Shown here: one piece after another, positions 1 to 15,000 of the stretch
Position numbering within the stretch: position 1 is the stretch's first letter
How the letters are laid out: every line of letters begins with the position of its first letter
From: Hymenolepis diminuta
Taxonomy: Eukaryota > Platyhelminthes > Cestoda > Cyclophyllidea > Hymenolepididae
DNA: 64,000 bases
Assembly (NCBI GenBank): GCA_900708905.1
Contig: CAADRB010000037.1
Coordinates: forward strand, 803,188-867,187
Reading direction: 5' to 3'
Notes under the pieces: model-generated
The model's input: only the letters and a program-made list of their open reading frames with translations
What the model was told of the DNA's origin: nothing
The model's database searches: none
Program-made: the position numbers and the translations under genes

Positions 1-3000
1 CAAAACGTCCTGATGAATCCGGTAGTCTCACCAATGCATCGTCACCCGTTGTGACTTCCGCAGCGACTCGACCCCCTGACGTGGAATCCTTCACGAAATG
101 TAAGTCCCAGAATGTCTCCTAGTCCACTAATTATTTTAGCTGCCCAACTTATCCTTTGTTAACTAATCACTCGGCTTATCTGAAGATAGGATAGGGTCTG
201 TAACATATCCGGAACTGCAACTAAGACTTAATATGTCTTGATGGACTCACATCGTACTTTATTACGGCAAGTTCCAGTTATGTTAGTAGGTACAACCACC
301 CTATTTGTCTAATGGAGATGCTGGTAAAAAGGCTAGGCCGAAGGATTTCTGCGCCCAGTATCAATGTAGCGGGTTCTATCATCCACTTTTATTAGTCTTT
401 GGAGTCCCGAATACATGATTTCTTTCAAAATTAAATATCGGGTTGTAGAGTGTTCACTTAATGGATAGTTCACTTTTCAAAATCCAACTTCCGTAATTCC
501 CTATCTGGATAATTGAGGAAATACTCGTTAGTGGTATTCAGTGCTTACTGATCGGTCTTGTGACTTATAATTTTTATTATCGTTTCTTACAGATAGTATT
601 TCGACGGATTCCCGACCTTCCGTTACCTCTGGACTGACATCAGGAAGCGTTCCCTTTGCTCTTAATGATACAAACGAGGCAGAAAAGCAAAGCAAGGCTT
701 CATTCTCCGGTGAAAAGCACACTGACAGAAGCAGTGAACTTCAAACTTCCTCCGATGTCTTTATAAAAGCTTCCTCATCCTCCGAGGATCACACTTCAGG
801 ACCAGTACGTTCAGTTTTTGTATTTAAATATCATATGATAAATTTAATGTGATGAACATATTATTTTATTTTCTAAACTGCTTTTAAATAGTCACTTTTG
901 TTTTCTCTCCAGTGAAGATGGAATCAGATGGCGAAAATTCTAAATCCTTTTTCCCCTCTTTCCTAAGCAAACAAAAATGAAAAGGCTGCGTTTCCCTTTT
1001 GCAGAGTTGTTTTATTTTCTCGATTGCCATTTCACAGTAGTAAATCAGCATTTTTTCACAAATTCATCGCCTGATTTTACGGCTAACTGATTCAATCAAA
1101 CAAAGCGCCAATGAGAAAGCCAGCCGAATCGTAACTTGGCCAAACCATTTTAAACCGCCGCTTTAAAGAAAGAGCGGATTATTATTTCATTGCAAAATCG
1201 ATTCTGGGGAAAAAATTACATGCGATGCTGAGTAACATAAAGTACCGATTAAGTCATTCGAAAGGATTTGTAGACTTCCTAGCTTTAAATAGAATTTCCT
1301 GCTTTCTTGTATCCTCAGAGTTTGGTATAGACGTGTTATTGAGTTACGTGAGCCCAAATATCAAATATAACTTTGTTAATAAGAACAAAGGAATAGTTGT
1401 AATAATTATAACTAGTAAAAACAACAGTAGTATCAGTATTTTTAAAAATTAAAATTATTTTTTAAAATATATGAAATCATTTATTTTTTCGTTTTGTCAA
1501 TGAGAATCCTAAAAGTTATTGAGGTTTAATCATTTGGAAGACTAATGCCACCGCTGCAAGAGGAAAGATGAAGGTCATTTTAAGCATGCACGTATTTATC
1601 AGTACCGATAGACATTACATCTTCACTTCACTTATTTTTATATCTATTTCAAGTGTCTTTTTTGCATTCAGCTCTCCTCCATCGGACCCCGACCATCCTT
1701 GACCTCCATATCATCCAGTCAACGAGGTCGAGCTTTCTCTGCCTCTGAGCAACAGCCTTCCCAATACTCTCTGTCTCCCCAACCCCAGGAGCAATACGAT
1801 GAAGTAGCTGAAGATGATGATGAAAATGATCGATCCATTTTGTCTGATGATTCTCTCCTTCAACATCCCCTCTCTGTATGTGCTTCGCGTGCTGTTTCCT
1901 CTAACGATCTCTACAGATCCGAATCCATTGATTTTCAGTATCCTATTTGTAATCTTGATGATCTCAGCTCCCCCATGGAACAGGATTCAGAAAATGGGTA
2001 AGTGTTAACATAATCGAATTTTTAGTCCCTAAATGAAGGTAAAACGGGCACAGTTAGTCCCTCTCGACGTTGCGCTATGCGTCTTAGTAACCGTTTGTTA
2101 GATAAAATTGATCCACTTAATGGTTCCTATCCTAGTGATGGATGGTACACGTTTGGGACGCATCCTCTTAGTCATACTTTTAGTCGTGCACTGTAAATTA
2201 TTAATCCAAGATACCCTTAGTTCCACAATGCTCTTCAAATGATGGACCTATTTCTAAAATGCATTTCTTAAATTTCTCTGAAATCTAGTCAGGCAGAGGC
2301 GGAATAAAGAAATAAATTGACAGTAATCGCTGTGTAACTCCCTGGTTATTTAATCACACCAATGATTCAAACAAAATGTAAATGAGGTCGATTTGATAGA
2401 GCACTAAAGCCTTTCAATTTTAATATATTTGGTGAGAATAATCCTTAGAATAACAATATAGTGCTGACTATATGACGCTGTTATTGATTGCAAGAACTTC
2501 TTCAAATTCCAGAATGGATTAGGTAGTTGAATAGAATTTCAGCTCAAGTGGGCGCTGATGAGGATTGTGAGTGATACCCACAAATACCCATTCGAAAACT
2601 TTTTCAAAAGTGGTTGAGTGCTCATCAAATCAGTGAACCTGTTGCTGGACGAAATGTCCAGTCATGGGATTCTGAGATATCAGGTGTGGGGAAGAAGTGG
2701 AGAAAGCTTTATTGAGAATGAGAATTGAGCGGGTGGGCCTTCGGTGAATAGAGGAATACTGTACGTGAAAGAAAATAGTTTTTTTGCAGTAAAAATGCTA
2801 GATTATTTTAAAGCGGAAAAGAAAATTTCAAATCCCGCATTTTTAATGGATGTACGTGCTTCAGTATACCAAAACGGGGAAATTTTTTGCTCTCTATTCA
2901 GCAATTTTTGATTTTTAATTAATTCTTTTTCTTTCCTTATTTTAGAAGGAAGTCAACGGAGCCTGCCATCTTCTCTCCCTATGCCCGTGAAAGTCCTCCT

Positions 3001-6000
3001 GATGAAAAGGCATGGTTCATTTTCTAACCCGAATCATGTTAAAATATCACTTCATGAAAAATCGATCCACTATCCAGCGAGAGAACCAGAATAGACTACT
3101 AGTTTACCTATTAACATACTCTATCAAGGTTCAGGATACACAGAATTTCGGCATGTATAAAATACGGATAAGTGTTTGTGTTAAGGTGAACCAACTGATG
3201 ACGATAAAGTGCTTCATCACTCTCTGGATTGTAATTTTAATCCCTTTGTGTCTTTACATCTCCCCAGTATTTATGTTAAAAACACATTAAAAGCATAGAG
3301 CCTCATTGCATCCCCAAAGGCTTCGTCGCCGCTTCAACGCACTTGTCCCTTAACAAAAATGCTCTCTTCTATCTTATTTAGCAAGTAAGGTCGTAGTAAG
3401 TTAGATGGAGTTCAAATCTTTGTAATTCTGGACAAAATACTTTCCATAATTAAGGCAATTCTGCTTCAAATGGTGCTGATATCATTCATTCCATCACTCT
3501 TTCATCATTCGAGTATTGAATGGAATGTTTTCTGAACTCCCATTTTGAGATGAATTTAGATGATGCTGGAATTTCTGCTCTGTTTTGATTTGCTTAATGT
3601 CTGTTGTGTGAAACCTGGGGGTTTTATCTATTACCAAATCAGAGTCCTGCCTTTACGCACATACAGTCATCGCTTTAGTGCCATGCGTATCATTTTCGTA
3701 CGTTGATTTTTTTGGTTTATTTCCAGTCTGTTTAGAGACGTCATATTTGGTCTGAATTTTAAATCGCACTCCTTTCCTTACTTACTGATGTGAGGAATGG
3801 CTATAAAAAGCCATTTTATGTAACTTGTGTATATTCCGGATTTGGAAGAAACCAAAGTAGAGATTTCAAAGATCAAAGTTGCGAAACCACTCACACAACA
3901 TCATGAAGAAAGAAGAAATTCGGTCAATCATACTTGCCTAGATGCATTATCAAGCTGTCGACAAGAATTCATTTCCCGCGATAACTGATAACTGACCGTC
4001 TCTAATCTAAAAAGACAAGAAAATGGAGTTGTCTTGCCAATTTGACGTTATATAAAAAAACCTTTTTAAATTGTACCAGTGGGGAGATTGTCCTACTGGT
4101 ATTGTCCCAATAATTGCTGCAATAACTTCAAATATTCATTTATTGCCCTGAAATATAGATGATGTCCGGAGGACGATGTTCTAATCGTCCCTCCATTTCG
4201 GAAAATTTGAAATTCGAAACGTTTTTGTTTGAATTCTAAGAATGTTCTTACACTTTGTTTAAGTATTTGTTTGGTTAAATAAAATTTGTCCACTAATGGA
4301 ACACACTTTCGCATCTACATGATTCATACTTGCAAGAATTGGACGTGTTCTTTTTGGATTTTCGTGCAGAGTTCTATGTACATTACAAAGACGAGTTTTA
4401 GAAAAATTATCTCCTTCCATCGAAATAGGAACCATCACTATCTTTTTCCTCCTTTGGTTCAAGCCATTAAAAGTTTTTTGCTCTGCCTTAAAGTTCTAAT
4501 ATATGTAATTACCTCAGTCTTAATGTTTCTGACTGTCTTCTAGGTTGAACCGTTTGAATATCTCATTTATCCTTCAAAGAGTGCCCCTGCAAGTCGAAGA
4601 GCGTCAAATTACTCCGCACATGTTGAAGACTTTGAGAACGATGAACGCATGGAAGAGGATCCCTGCAGTCTCGCACCGGCTCTTTCTATTGGTGCGATTT
4701 CTGCAATTACGGGGGTCTCTTATTACGACGATGATGAGGATGAGATGGAGGGAAATGTTAATGATCTTCCTGAATGTGAAGATAGAAGAGGAGATGGTGA
4801 AGCCATGGACGTTTCTGAGTGCATTGATGAAGTGAAAACCGAAGCGACATTTCTCTTCTCTGGACCATCCTCACCAGCCGAGAATACATTCTCCTCGCCT
4901 CTAATTAGTCAAAGAGCCCAATCTGAACCACTTCAGCCGGTGCCTTCAATAAGTCAAGAAGGTAGCCGTAAGGAGGGGGAGGAGTCTTCCCAACCAATTG
5001 CTTGTCAGACACGGCGACAGAGATTGAGACGTCGGAAGAGAACAAAGAAACGCGAACCCAAATCGAAATTAAAGGACATTGACTATGATGCTGTTGCATC
5101 GAATGCTCAACGACTCACTTCCTCATTGACATTTTATCCGGTTTCTAGGGTTTCTCGAAAGGTGAGGTGATCTTCGCTGGTTTGTTTTGAGATAGTATGT
5201 ATTAACTTAAAAATCAAAAATTTATGAATCTGCTTTTTGTATACATTAATAGGACTAGACAACTAAATGGGATTAATAATTATTTCAATTCTATTGATTG
5301 CCACTATTTATTCGAGGGAATTATATTTTGAAAGTCTCTTGAGGGAAAAATAAGCATCTCGGGAACCCGCATTCATTTGCCTTTAGAAGATATTGGTATG
5401 AATAGCGATAACTCCCAAGCTCGCTAAATAAAGTGCTTTCCAGTATTCATATTGGTCAGAGCGATGAGACACAGCCTCCGTGGCGAGTAAATTCGATTCT
5501 GCCATCCCATGTAGCAGCCAAATGTAACCAGTGTCATTGACTATTCCACTAACTAGGTGTTCATCAACGAATGGTGATTTCGTTTAACTTTCCCTTCCCA
5601 GAATAAAACAAATATAGCTTTTTTCTATCAAGTTGCATTTTGATTTTTACTGAATTTACTTAATAGAATATTCTTTTAACTCCGTTAAATTCCCTCTTCT
5701 GTGAACTTTAAACTTCCTGAACTTCTATAAAAATTAATTAAATGTAATTATTATTGTCTTCATAAGATCGTAATTTTCCAAGAAAGAGGGTGGGGAATAC
5801 ATTGCAAAGGAATTCATCCATTTAGCATTCGTGCGAATAATTCATGTGAACAAATTCTCGCCGTAGAAATAATTGTTGGAGTTAGGAATTACCATAAATA
5901 AGAGTGCAGTCCTAAGCAAATTTCTTCAAGAGTATTCAAATGAAGCGTTGTGATTTTGAAGCCAAATGAGGAGAATATGAAAGAACGCCACCTTTGAAGA

Positions 6001-9000
6001 TTTAATTTAAACGAAGTGCCCCCTTGCTCAATCGTATTCCTGAACGCGTGTACACTTACGTTATTCAATAAGATATGGATTGAACACCAGTATAAATGAA
6101 TTGTCTCCCGTACTGGAGACTACCCAAACCACTCAGCGACGGATATATCAGGATACTTTGTTCCATATATGTGGAGGGAGATGAAAACGCAATAATGAGG
6201 TAAATACAGACATTAAGTATTAAGCTGCTTATTGTAAATAATGGGGTGGCCAAATTGCTCAGTCCAATTTGGGTCGTGGGCGGCTCAGCTCAGAGCCGCC
6301 AAGCTGTCAGCCCAAATTAACTTTGAGTTTACAATCGGAAAAGTAACTGAATACGTACATCTCTTGTATGCCTTATATAGTTGTAGCAGATAACTTATTA
6401 ACGGAAGAGTGAATTTTCCAGGACATACTCTGTGTCCCAAAAAGCTTATCAATTCGAGAGATCGCCGTTTCCAGACGTCCAGAACTCAAGAATTAGTCAT
6501 TAATTTTCTGGCAAGACTTATTTAGATTCTTCACTCACAATGATATAAGAATTCTGGTTGTTTCAGCTAATATGCATTGCTCTAAATTAATACCAAATAA
6601 TAAAATAAAAAATTTAATAATAGAAGTTATATGACTATTTTGACTGAGAAAAAATTCTTAGTTTTCAGAAAAATGATCAAAATGGGATAATAAGGATAAT
6701 TAAAACGTCCCTTTTTTGCCCTCCTCCTCAACCCCAACTGGATTTTTTCATTCATACATTTGGGCAATTAGGTTAACTCTCTCGGTATTTTATGCATTTA
6801 ATTCGCAGTTTTTTCGTTTTTTTTTTGTAATTTCAGAGATCCCTACCTCCATATCACGATCGCGCATTCCAATTGGCGAAAGAGCTTTCAGTTACTGAGA
6901 AGACGTATGTAAATTCCCTTCGTCTTCTACTCATGGTAAGTTCATGTATCCATTAAAGCTGTTTCATCTAGTCCAAATAAGACAGTGTTTGCGTTTAATT
7001 ATTCCGTGTTTTAATCAATGAGATCAGCTCTCAACTAACTAACGGAACAAGTTCCGTTGAAGAGTACTAACATGGAAGTGAAATTGAGAATTTTGCACCC
7101 CCGAATACCTACTACTATTTTCGCGCTGAATTTTCCATTTCAGTGGAAGGGACCGAGAGCACTTACATATATCAATGATATAGCAACTGGACTGAAGTTT
7201 ATAAGATTACGATTTTCATTAAGTGGTAATTTTCATTCAAATGAATTCAACCCAGTCAAATGATTCATTAATTTTATTTCCTCCCTCGTTGAAGGGCGAC
7301 AAATAGGGTAGCAGATACTTAAGTAAATATCTCCCCTTCCTTAGAAAAATGAATTAAAAGACAGACTCAGTTATTATTGCCTATTGACTGATCAACTTGA
7401 ATCTAAATTAATAATATCCAGAGGGGTCTTTAATACGAAGGAAACCCTTTTCCCTCTACATTGTAATAAAGTATGGCGAATTTTAAGTGTCATTTATTCC
7501 TTTATTTCCACAATTAAAATGGATGAAATTATTTTAGCTTTTCGTGCTAAGATATCTTAATTTACTTCAAATGGAAGTGATAAACTTATTAAAGTAGCAA
7601 TATCAGTCGCTCAATTTAACCATTTGGCCGACCATTGCGTACATCCCCCTTGAAATTTGAACTTTGATGCATTAGGACACGGCAGGGTGAACTACGCCCA
7701 TTAACCAAAGTGCACGATGAATTTCGAATTCAAATTCAGTGAAACTCTTTTGGTGAACTAAATTATTTCCGCTTCCAATCGACTATTGCGAATCAGTGAA
7801 CTACTTTACTCTTCCCATGTTTACATGCTTTCACATGACTAAAAATTGCCATTTTGTCTTTCCATGGAGTGATAATGGTAAGGAGCCACTACAATATCCC
7901 TTAAATTCAGCCATCTCTTTTAAAACCAGCATTAAACTGTATAAATGGCTATTTGCTTTGCTAGGTACGCACTGATGAGTTCCAGATTTGATGCGTTAGT
8001 CGAATACACGACCTATAGCATCACCAGCGAACGTCGAAATGGGATATTCAATTTTCTCATTAGCAATGTTAGGTAATTCATTTGACCGTTATAACTTGGG
8101 TCGAAGTATAGTCAATGGATTTGTTGTAGTTATGACCTTTATCACTCATTCTCACCATATGCTGCTACATTTTCTTACAGTCCTACCACAACAATCCGGA
8201 GCACAATGAAAGTCTGCATGCAGAGGTAACCCGTCTAATCTCTCCTCTGTACACTCACCATGCACTGCTGTTGCAAACAGCTCTAACCCGAGTGGCTTCT
8301 TGGGAGAGGGCAGCTTTAAACGCTGCAGCAGCACGGACTCATTTCCAAAATGCCCTGGCTGATGTCCACAAAGCTCAACGAACCAGACGCAAACGCGTGG
8401 CTAAACAAATTAAGGCTGATCGCCGACGCAAACCTCTTAAGTCTATGTGCAAAGGTGATGGCTGTGACGAATGTGCTTATCCCGAAAAAGACCATAATGA
8501 GGTTTCTGACTCTTCCAGTATGTCTGAAGATTCAAAATAACACTTTCATATTTGATTTATATAAAATTAATTAATTTCCCTTTTAGCATCAGTGAGTGGT
8601 GTGCCACGTGCATCTTTAAGGAATGAGTTACCTCCATCGATTGAAAGCAATCGAAACCGGACTCCACCTGCAGAAGGCTGTAATCTCACTACATCTTCTT
8701 CGACATCCTGTTCCTCTATTTCCTCCTCTTCTCTTGAATTTTCCGACGGGGAAGGAGGTTCCCGTTGCTCCAATATAGCGCCTCCTGATCTCACATCCGC
8801 TGAAAAAGAGCTTCATGAAACCACGCGGTGTTTGGCTGAAGTCGCTCGAATAGCAGACCTCTACCGGCCTGTCCTTCAAGAGAGTCTTGTCTCAAACTAT
8901 GAAGCATTTGTGTCGGCCTTGCCAAATCTACATAACAAGCACATGTCAAGCAGTGCTGATTCTAAGGACTCTGATAGCTCAATCAATCACCTCTCTCGTC

Positions 9001-12000
9001 TCGCTTTATTGCGGATTCCCCTCAGACGACTATGGTACTATCAACAGATTTTTAAACGCCTTGTAGAAGTTCAAGGAAACGAACATCCCGATAGAGAAGA
9101 TTCTAACGGTAATTAATGCTACCTTATGATAATTCGTTTATTTTTAGCCCTTGTTTCTTGGTTGTCGGACGTGATAGAACACTGGGAGTCGGTATATAAA
9201 ATAACGGAGTCTTATACATTAGTGGCTGAATTCTGCCAGGACTACCAGCCCAACACAAACTCGAATGAACGGTGTCGCCGAAGAGCATGTTCTTCAACTG
9301 TGCTGAATAGTCTTCTCAATGAACCCCATTGCAAGCTCATTCGTGTGGGCTTTCTTGAAAAGATGTCATCTAGGGGACGGGGATTTCAACCGAGAATGGC
9401 GCTCCTTCTCAATGATCGTCTCATCTACTGTGGAAGAGTCTCTGGTTCCTCAAATATGCAGCTAAAAGTGCGTACAATTCTTTTTTGATTTTGTTTTAAA
9501 TACACCCCCAGTTTTGAGCGCTATTAAAACTTGATTAATAGTATCACTGAAAATTCGAATATCCATTCTGACCGAAATTCCTGCTTATCTATTAACTTTA
9601 CTCAAGTAAAGCTCCACTTACTTTTGCAAATTTTATAACAAATGCTATGGAGCAACGGTTTAATAGGATGTGCGAATTTGCATTTATTTCAGGAATATTT
9701 ATTTTAAGAGTCGGGCAAAACGTCGCGAACGCTTTAAATCCCAGGGGTGCAGTTTAAAAAGAAGGAGAAGAAATTAAAATGATGAAACATGAGAGATTCA
9801 ACTCATCATCCATGGAATTCGGATTCCCGGATTTCCTGCACCACTTTGCCAAATAAATTTCGGCAATGTTAGGGTTATCTTGGAGAAGGAAGCTGAACTA
9901 CTTTTGTTCTTCAGAGTGGAAGTGCGGCTAATAACTTGTCACAATTCAATTTGTTGGAATTTGTTTAACTGCAAGCTCCTGCAGTAATCTACAATCCTCA
10001 AAACATATTTTTTGATAAGGGAAGCGGAAAATAAAGACCACTTTACTGAGTTCTCTTACTTATTACTTTCCACGTAAAACGGATGGTCCAGTTCACCAAC
10101 TTTTTAACATTGGGCAATGCAGGTTGGAGAGGGAGGTGAGGTTCCAATTGTGGAGGTTCTAGTATGACTGTTGGAAAACACATCCTTTCAAAATGTTTGG
10201 GACGTATTAAATGATACTATAAGATGACTATTCTTGATGCTGCTAGGAATTTAGATGATATATGAAGGTGGAATTGGGTCCTTGGGATCACTCATGTGCT
10301 AGGAGATGACCACATCAGAGTCGGCAGTGAGTAACGGGACGCGGCTGTTTTATTCCACCATGGATCCTCTTACAAGAAGAGGAATCCTTTCCCAAACCGA
10401 AACATCAAGTGTTGATTGAGGGCAAAAATGTGTATTACGTGGAACAGCAACGAGAATGTGGGATGGAAGAACAGGTGAAGATCGATGATGAGCAAGACAT
10501 CCGTGTAGAGTTAGAGGAAGTTGGAAAATATGAGTTATGAGGACAGTTTGAGCTCAACTCAATTGCCGTTATTCAGGCACATTTTGGGCATAAGGGAAAT
10601 TTCATCAACTGCATTCAGTTGAGGAGAGCAGTCTCGACGATATTTCTTTGCTTCAGTAACTATTTTTCAGCATATTTGATGACTCGTCATCGGAAAAATT
10701 TTAGGGCATGCCGATTCTGAGGGATGCAAGTGAACCAGTTCGAATAATTCAATGCAACAATGTTATTAAGAAGAAACTTCAACTTGAACCTGGAATTTTC
10801 TACTATTGAAACTAATTTAAAATTGTCTTAATTTTTAACCCTGCATTGTAAAGTTTATGGGCTTTTTAATTTCTGGCATTTTCTCCACCTGCGGAGGTTT
10901 ACATTCGAATATTTTGGTGCAAAACATCATTACTAATAATACGTTATGCTGAAGGACGTTTTTAGGGGCATATCGATTGCTGAATGCTATGCAGACATTT
11001 CAAATACGTAGATGCACCATCTGGTAAGACAGGATACTAAACATGCTGTTTTTTCTCCTCTCTCTGACCAGATGGCGCGCATACGAACAGCTGGGCACGG
11101 AAGCAGAAAATGTTGTGATGTACTTCTTAAAACCAGAGGTTTTCTCTCTCTCACTTTTTCCTACATTAGCATACGTTTTTTAGGAATATCGAAAGTTGGC
11201 TCATTGATTTGTGCAATGAAAACATCCTCCCTGTTCCCACTTATTGACCTTTTAGTGACAGGCCACAAATTTTCAAGTGTCCTTCAGCGCGTTCCATTCC
11301 TACACAAACGATTCATACAACCGTTTGTAGGTCTCGGCATTGATAAGATAGTACAAGATAATATGGCCACCGCTTCTACCGTCAAAATATAGAGATCAAA
11401 GCGATAATCCTTCTTGAATCGTAGTCCTATACAGATTCTCTTTCTGCTACTGCGATATTAGCGCACGCTGCTAGTCATTTCGATAACCAGATGTTTCGAC
11501 CTCAAGACTTGTGATCTTGTAGACGTCAAGACGGAAAATTTAATATTTTTGCTCTGAAATTAGGAGAGAATTTTGTAGTCTTTCAAATGAATGGTTAGGA
11601 TGATTTTAACAGAGTACACTAGTCATGATATGCCAACTGATTTAGTGTCATTGAACAAAATGGATAGTCAGTTCCAAGTCCATTGAAGGAGATATTTTCC
11701 AATACTCGCCATAGGGAGATCATCGGTGTCACAGACCCCCTCCTCTGATGAGAAAATTGCATTCCGATTTCATAACAGGCCGTTCAATAGATGTGCATCA
11801 GTGATTATCAGGTCCGTGATCACCGCCATGCCAATGCAATTTGTGTCCACTACCATTGTGAGACAACCCCTGAGATTGTTCAACCGGGAGAGGTCATCTG
11901 GAACTATCGTGATATCAGTAATGCGCACTTAGCAGAGGAACGCAATTTCCACTTTTGTGATTCTTACAGACAGCTGTCAAAATGTCTCCGGGTCATCTTT

Positions 12001-15000
12001 TCTTCCAGACTAACCGCCAACAGAGATCATTGCTTCCATTTACCTTTACCATCACCAGGTGTACGTACACACTCCATTGAATCCTTTCTCCCTCCTCTAT
12101 TCTAGCGCCTAGTCAACTACTTTAATCCCAATTCAAATACTTCCAGTCAGGTGGGAAAAGTAGGTAGGTCAATATTCGGTAATTAAGTTGGACCACCCGA
12201 GTGCGTCGCGCTTATTTGCCATTTTTCCTAACCGTCCAATCGCCATCACTTTCCTCCCCACGAAAAAAGCAGAGGGATGGAAAAAAACAAAACAAACTGC
12301 GGAATTTAAGTTCTGCTCTTTTTGTCAAACATTTGCGCACATCAGACTGCTGCATAGCTCTGGCAGAAAGGCCTTTATCGAAATTGTATTCCTCTCCCTG
12401 CTCGTATTCTCCAGTTATAAAATAAACGCTCTCTGCTCTTTATAAGTCGAGTTTTTTAGGTCATCTAATCTCCTCTGGTTAAAATGGATCTTTCTCAAAT
12501 GCGAGTTTATTTAACCAAATTAATACTCAACAACTCAGTGAAATGTTATCCTCTTAAAGTAAAACTATTAAATGAAATTATAAAACATTCTTTTTCTCGT
12601 AAAATTATGACAATACTGTCAATTAGCGGAGACTACGGACACGTAATTAATCAGGCTGCGTCCAGTGATCGGAGATTCATGCCATGCAGATCTACCACTC
12701 TCGCTCCTATTTCCATGGACACAACGCTTCGTCCTTTGTTTTTGTCCGTTTTTCCAATAATAAAGACTGATTAGCCCCAGTTCCCTCTTTTATAACCACT
12801 AAGGGCACCCATAACTTGATAACATTTTCCACAAACTCGGCTTCAGTTTATAATGCACAATCAAGTACCTTTTAAGTAGCTGATCTGATTTTAATTAATT
12901 AAAGTAGCATAGGACTACATTTGAGGCACGGCGACCTCAGTATGCTTAACCTCCCTCTGTGCACAAACGCGTCCGATTGGTCTGTTGTTAACACAATATA
13001 AAGCTTTTTGAATGAAACCATAGGTGTTCTCCCTGGAATCTATGATGGTTTTGAACGTACTTCCCAATACGCTGAGATGCACGGCTTTCAGAAATGTTTT
13101 TTTTAAAAGACGCCCTTTACGTACTTCGGCTACTGAATAAGTGAAGCATCGACCAATGTTTGGTTTAAAAGAATTTCAAGGTAAATGAGATTGTCCTCAC
13201 TTCCTCTTTCCTAAGTCTGCGTCTGTTTTTTCTGGATACGTTCCTTTAGATACATAATCGTCTGTTCGGAAATCGATTCTAATAAATTCGAGGGGGACCG
13301 TCACAATTCGAATGAAGACTTGTTACCTGCTTCGTACCACCTAATCCAGAACTGAGTTTTCAAGCGTAGTTAAAAAGGGTCAAAATAGGAGTAAAAGTGG
13401 ATAATCTGTCTCTCGAATTCTATCCAAACGAGAAATTATTTCAATTTTACACTTTCAATTAATTCAATAAACTTCGAACAGAAAACCAGGCCAGAGATCG
13501 CTGTTTTTACTGAAGTAGACGTTCCATAAATTTCGAGAATCTTAACTATTATAATTCAACTGGCATTTCATATCCATTTAAAATTGAAAGTAATAACTAT
13601 AATGACGCTCATACGCATGCTTTGTTGGGCCTCAATTAACTACCCAACAGTTAATGACTTGTGCTCAACTCCATTAATATGGCAATGCATGTTTTCCTTT
13701 CTTTGTCTAGATCCACGGAGTCGTGTCCCTCCAAAATGCTGGATTAGAGTCTCCCATCAAGACTTCTGTATCTTTCTCCGAGGGAATTTGTCAGGAGGGA
13801 ATGGCCACAAATCAAAAATCCGTCAATCGACAACGGCACAGTTTCGCAATTCTTGTTTTCTCTGGCGAGAGAGCTGAAAAAACTCCATTCACAGGTCCAC
13901 TGTCCAGTGCGATCAAACCTGCACACAGTCGGACACATCGTGTAGTATTTGCAGCACCGAGTGAAGAACAGAAACGCCTTTGGTTGAACGCTCTTAACGA
14001 AGTTATCGGCCGAGAGAGGAATTGTGAGGAAAAGTCCCAGTCGCATTCAATCCCAAGATCACAAATCATCTCACGAGGTGAGTCTCAATATCCGCCAGAC
14101 CAATTGAATTAGGCTCTTTAAACATCTCAACAGAATCAGGGCAAGAATTTTTTGCAGTTTATGGAATTTTTGCATGAGTTGGTAGCACGCAAGCTTTCAT
14201 CCTCGCGGGTCGTTAAACAAGATAGGAACATTTCTGCATGAGTAGTCTTTAAGACTCCGCTGAAATTTAATCGTGTTTTTCTTCAAAATGCAGAGGGAAA
14301 TATTTAGATTTAATCATCCATGTCAGTCATTTCAAAAATATAAGTTAAGTAGATCGAAGGCAGTTAATAAAATGGATTGAGTACTTGAGAACTGAGTACT
14401 TCAGTACTCAGAAGCACTTTAGCTCCTCTTCTTCTCAGGCCCACCGCGAAAAGTGATTTCCAACACTTGTCCTGGACATGAAGAAAATATTTCGATAAGA
14501 AAGTCACATCTAACCACTCCTCTTGCTGGCCCTATTTACCTTCATAATTGGTCATTCTCACTGCTTGACATCTTGCTCGTGATCTCTACTGACTTGTCTG
14601 TCTGACTTCTCTTTAAACTCGAAAAACAAAACTTGACAGCGATTTATGAGTGGGACACCTCCAGAATATGGCCTTTCAGTAGATGGTGGTCCTAAGTTAC
14701 AGAACGTCCAGTTTTGTGATGCTTCAATGCTGGTAGTGTACGTTTTAGTCCCAGCAAGAATAGCACAGCACATGTTTCTGGATCCGAGTTGATAGAATCA
14801 CTTTGTACTTCAGCTCTGTGCTGATTCCTTGATCATTCCAAGAACAAAACAATTAGATAATATACCGTAATTACAATAGATCGTTAATCTACTTTTTTTC
14901 CTTTATCATTGAATTAGATGTTTCCAAACACGAACGGTTGAGCAGCGAAGATAGATCCAATGCGAATTCAAACATTACGGAGACACCCTCAGACGTGATT

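Noticed and set aside
4545..4835. 96-codon open frame starting at the exon boundary
   Set aside because: It is a shifted reading of the FARP linker exon. The frame giving VEPFEY... to ...SRK is open throughout and joins the DH exon in phase.
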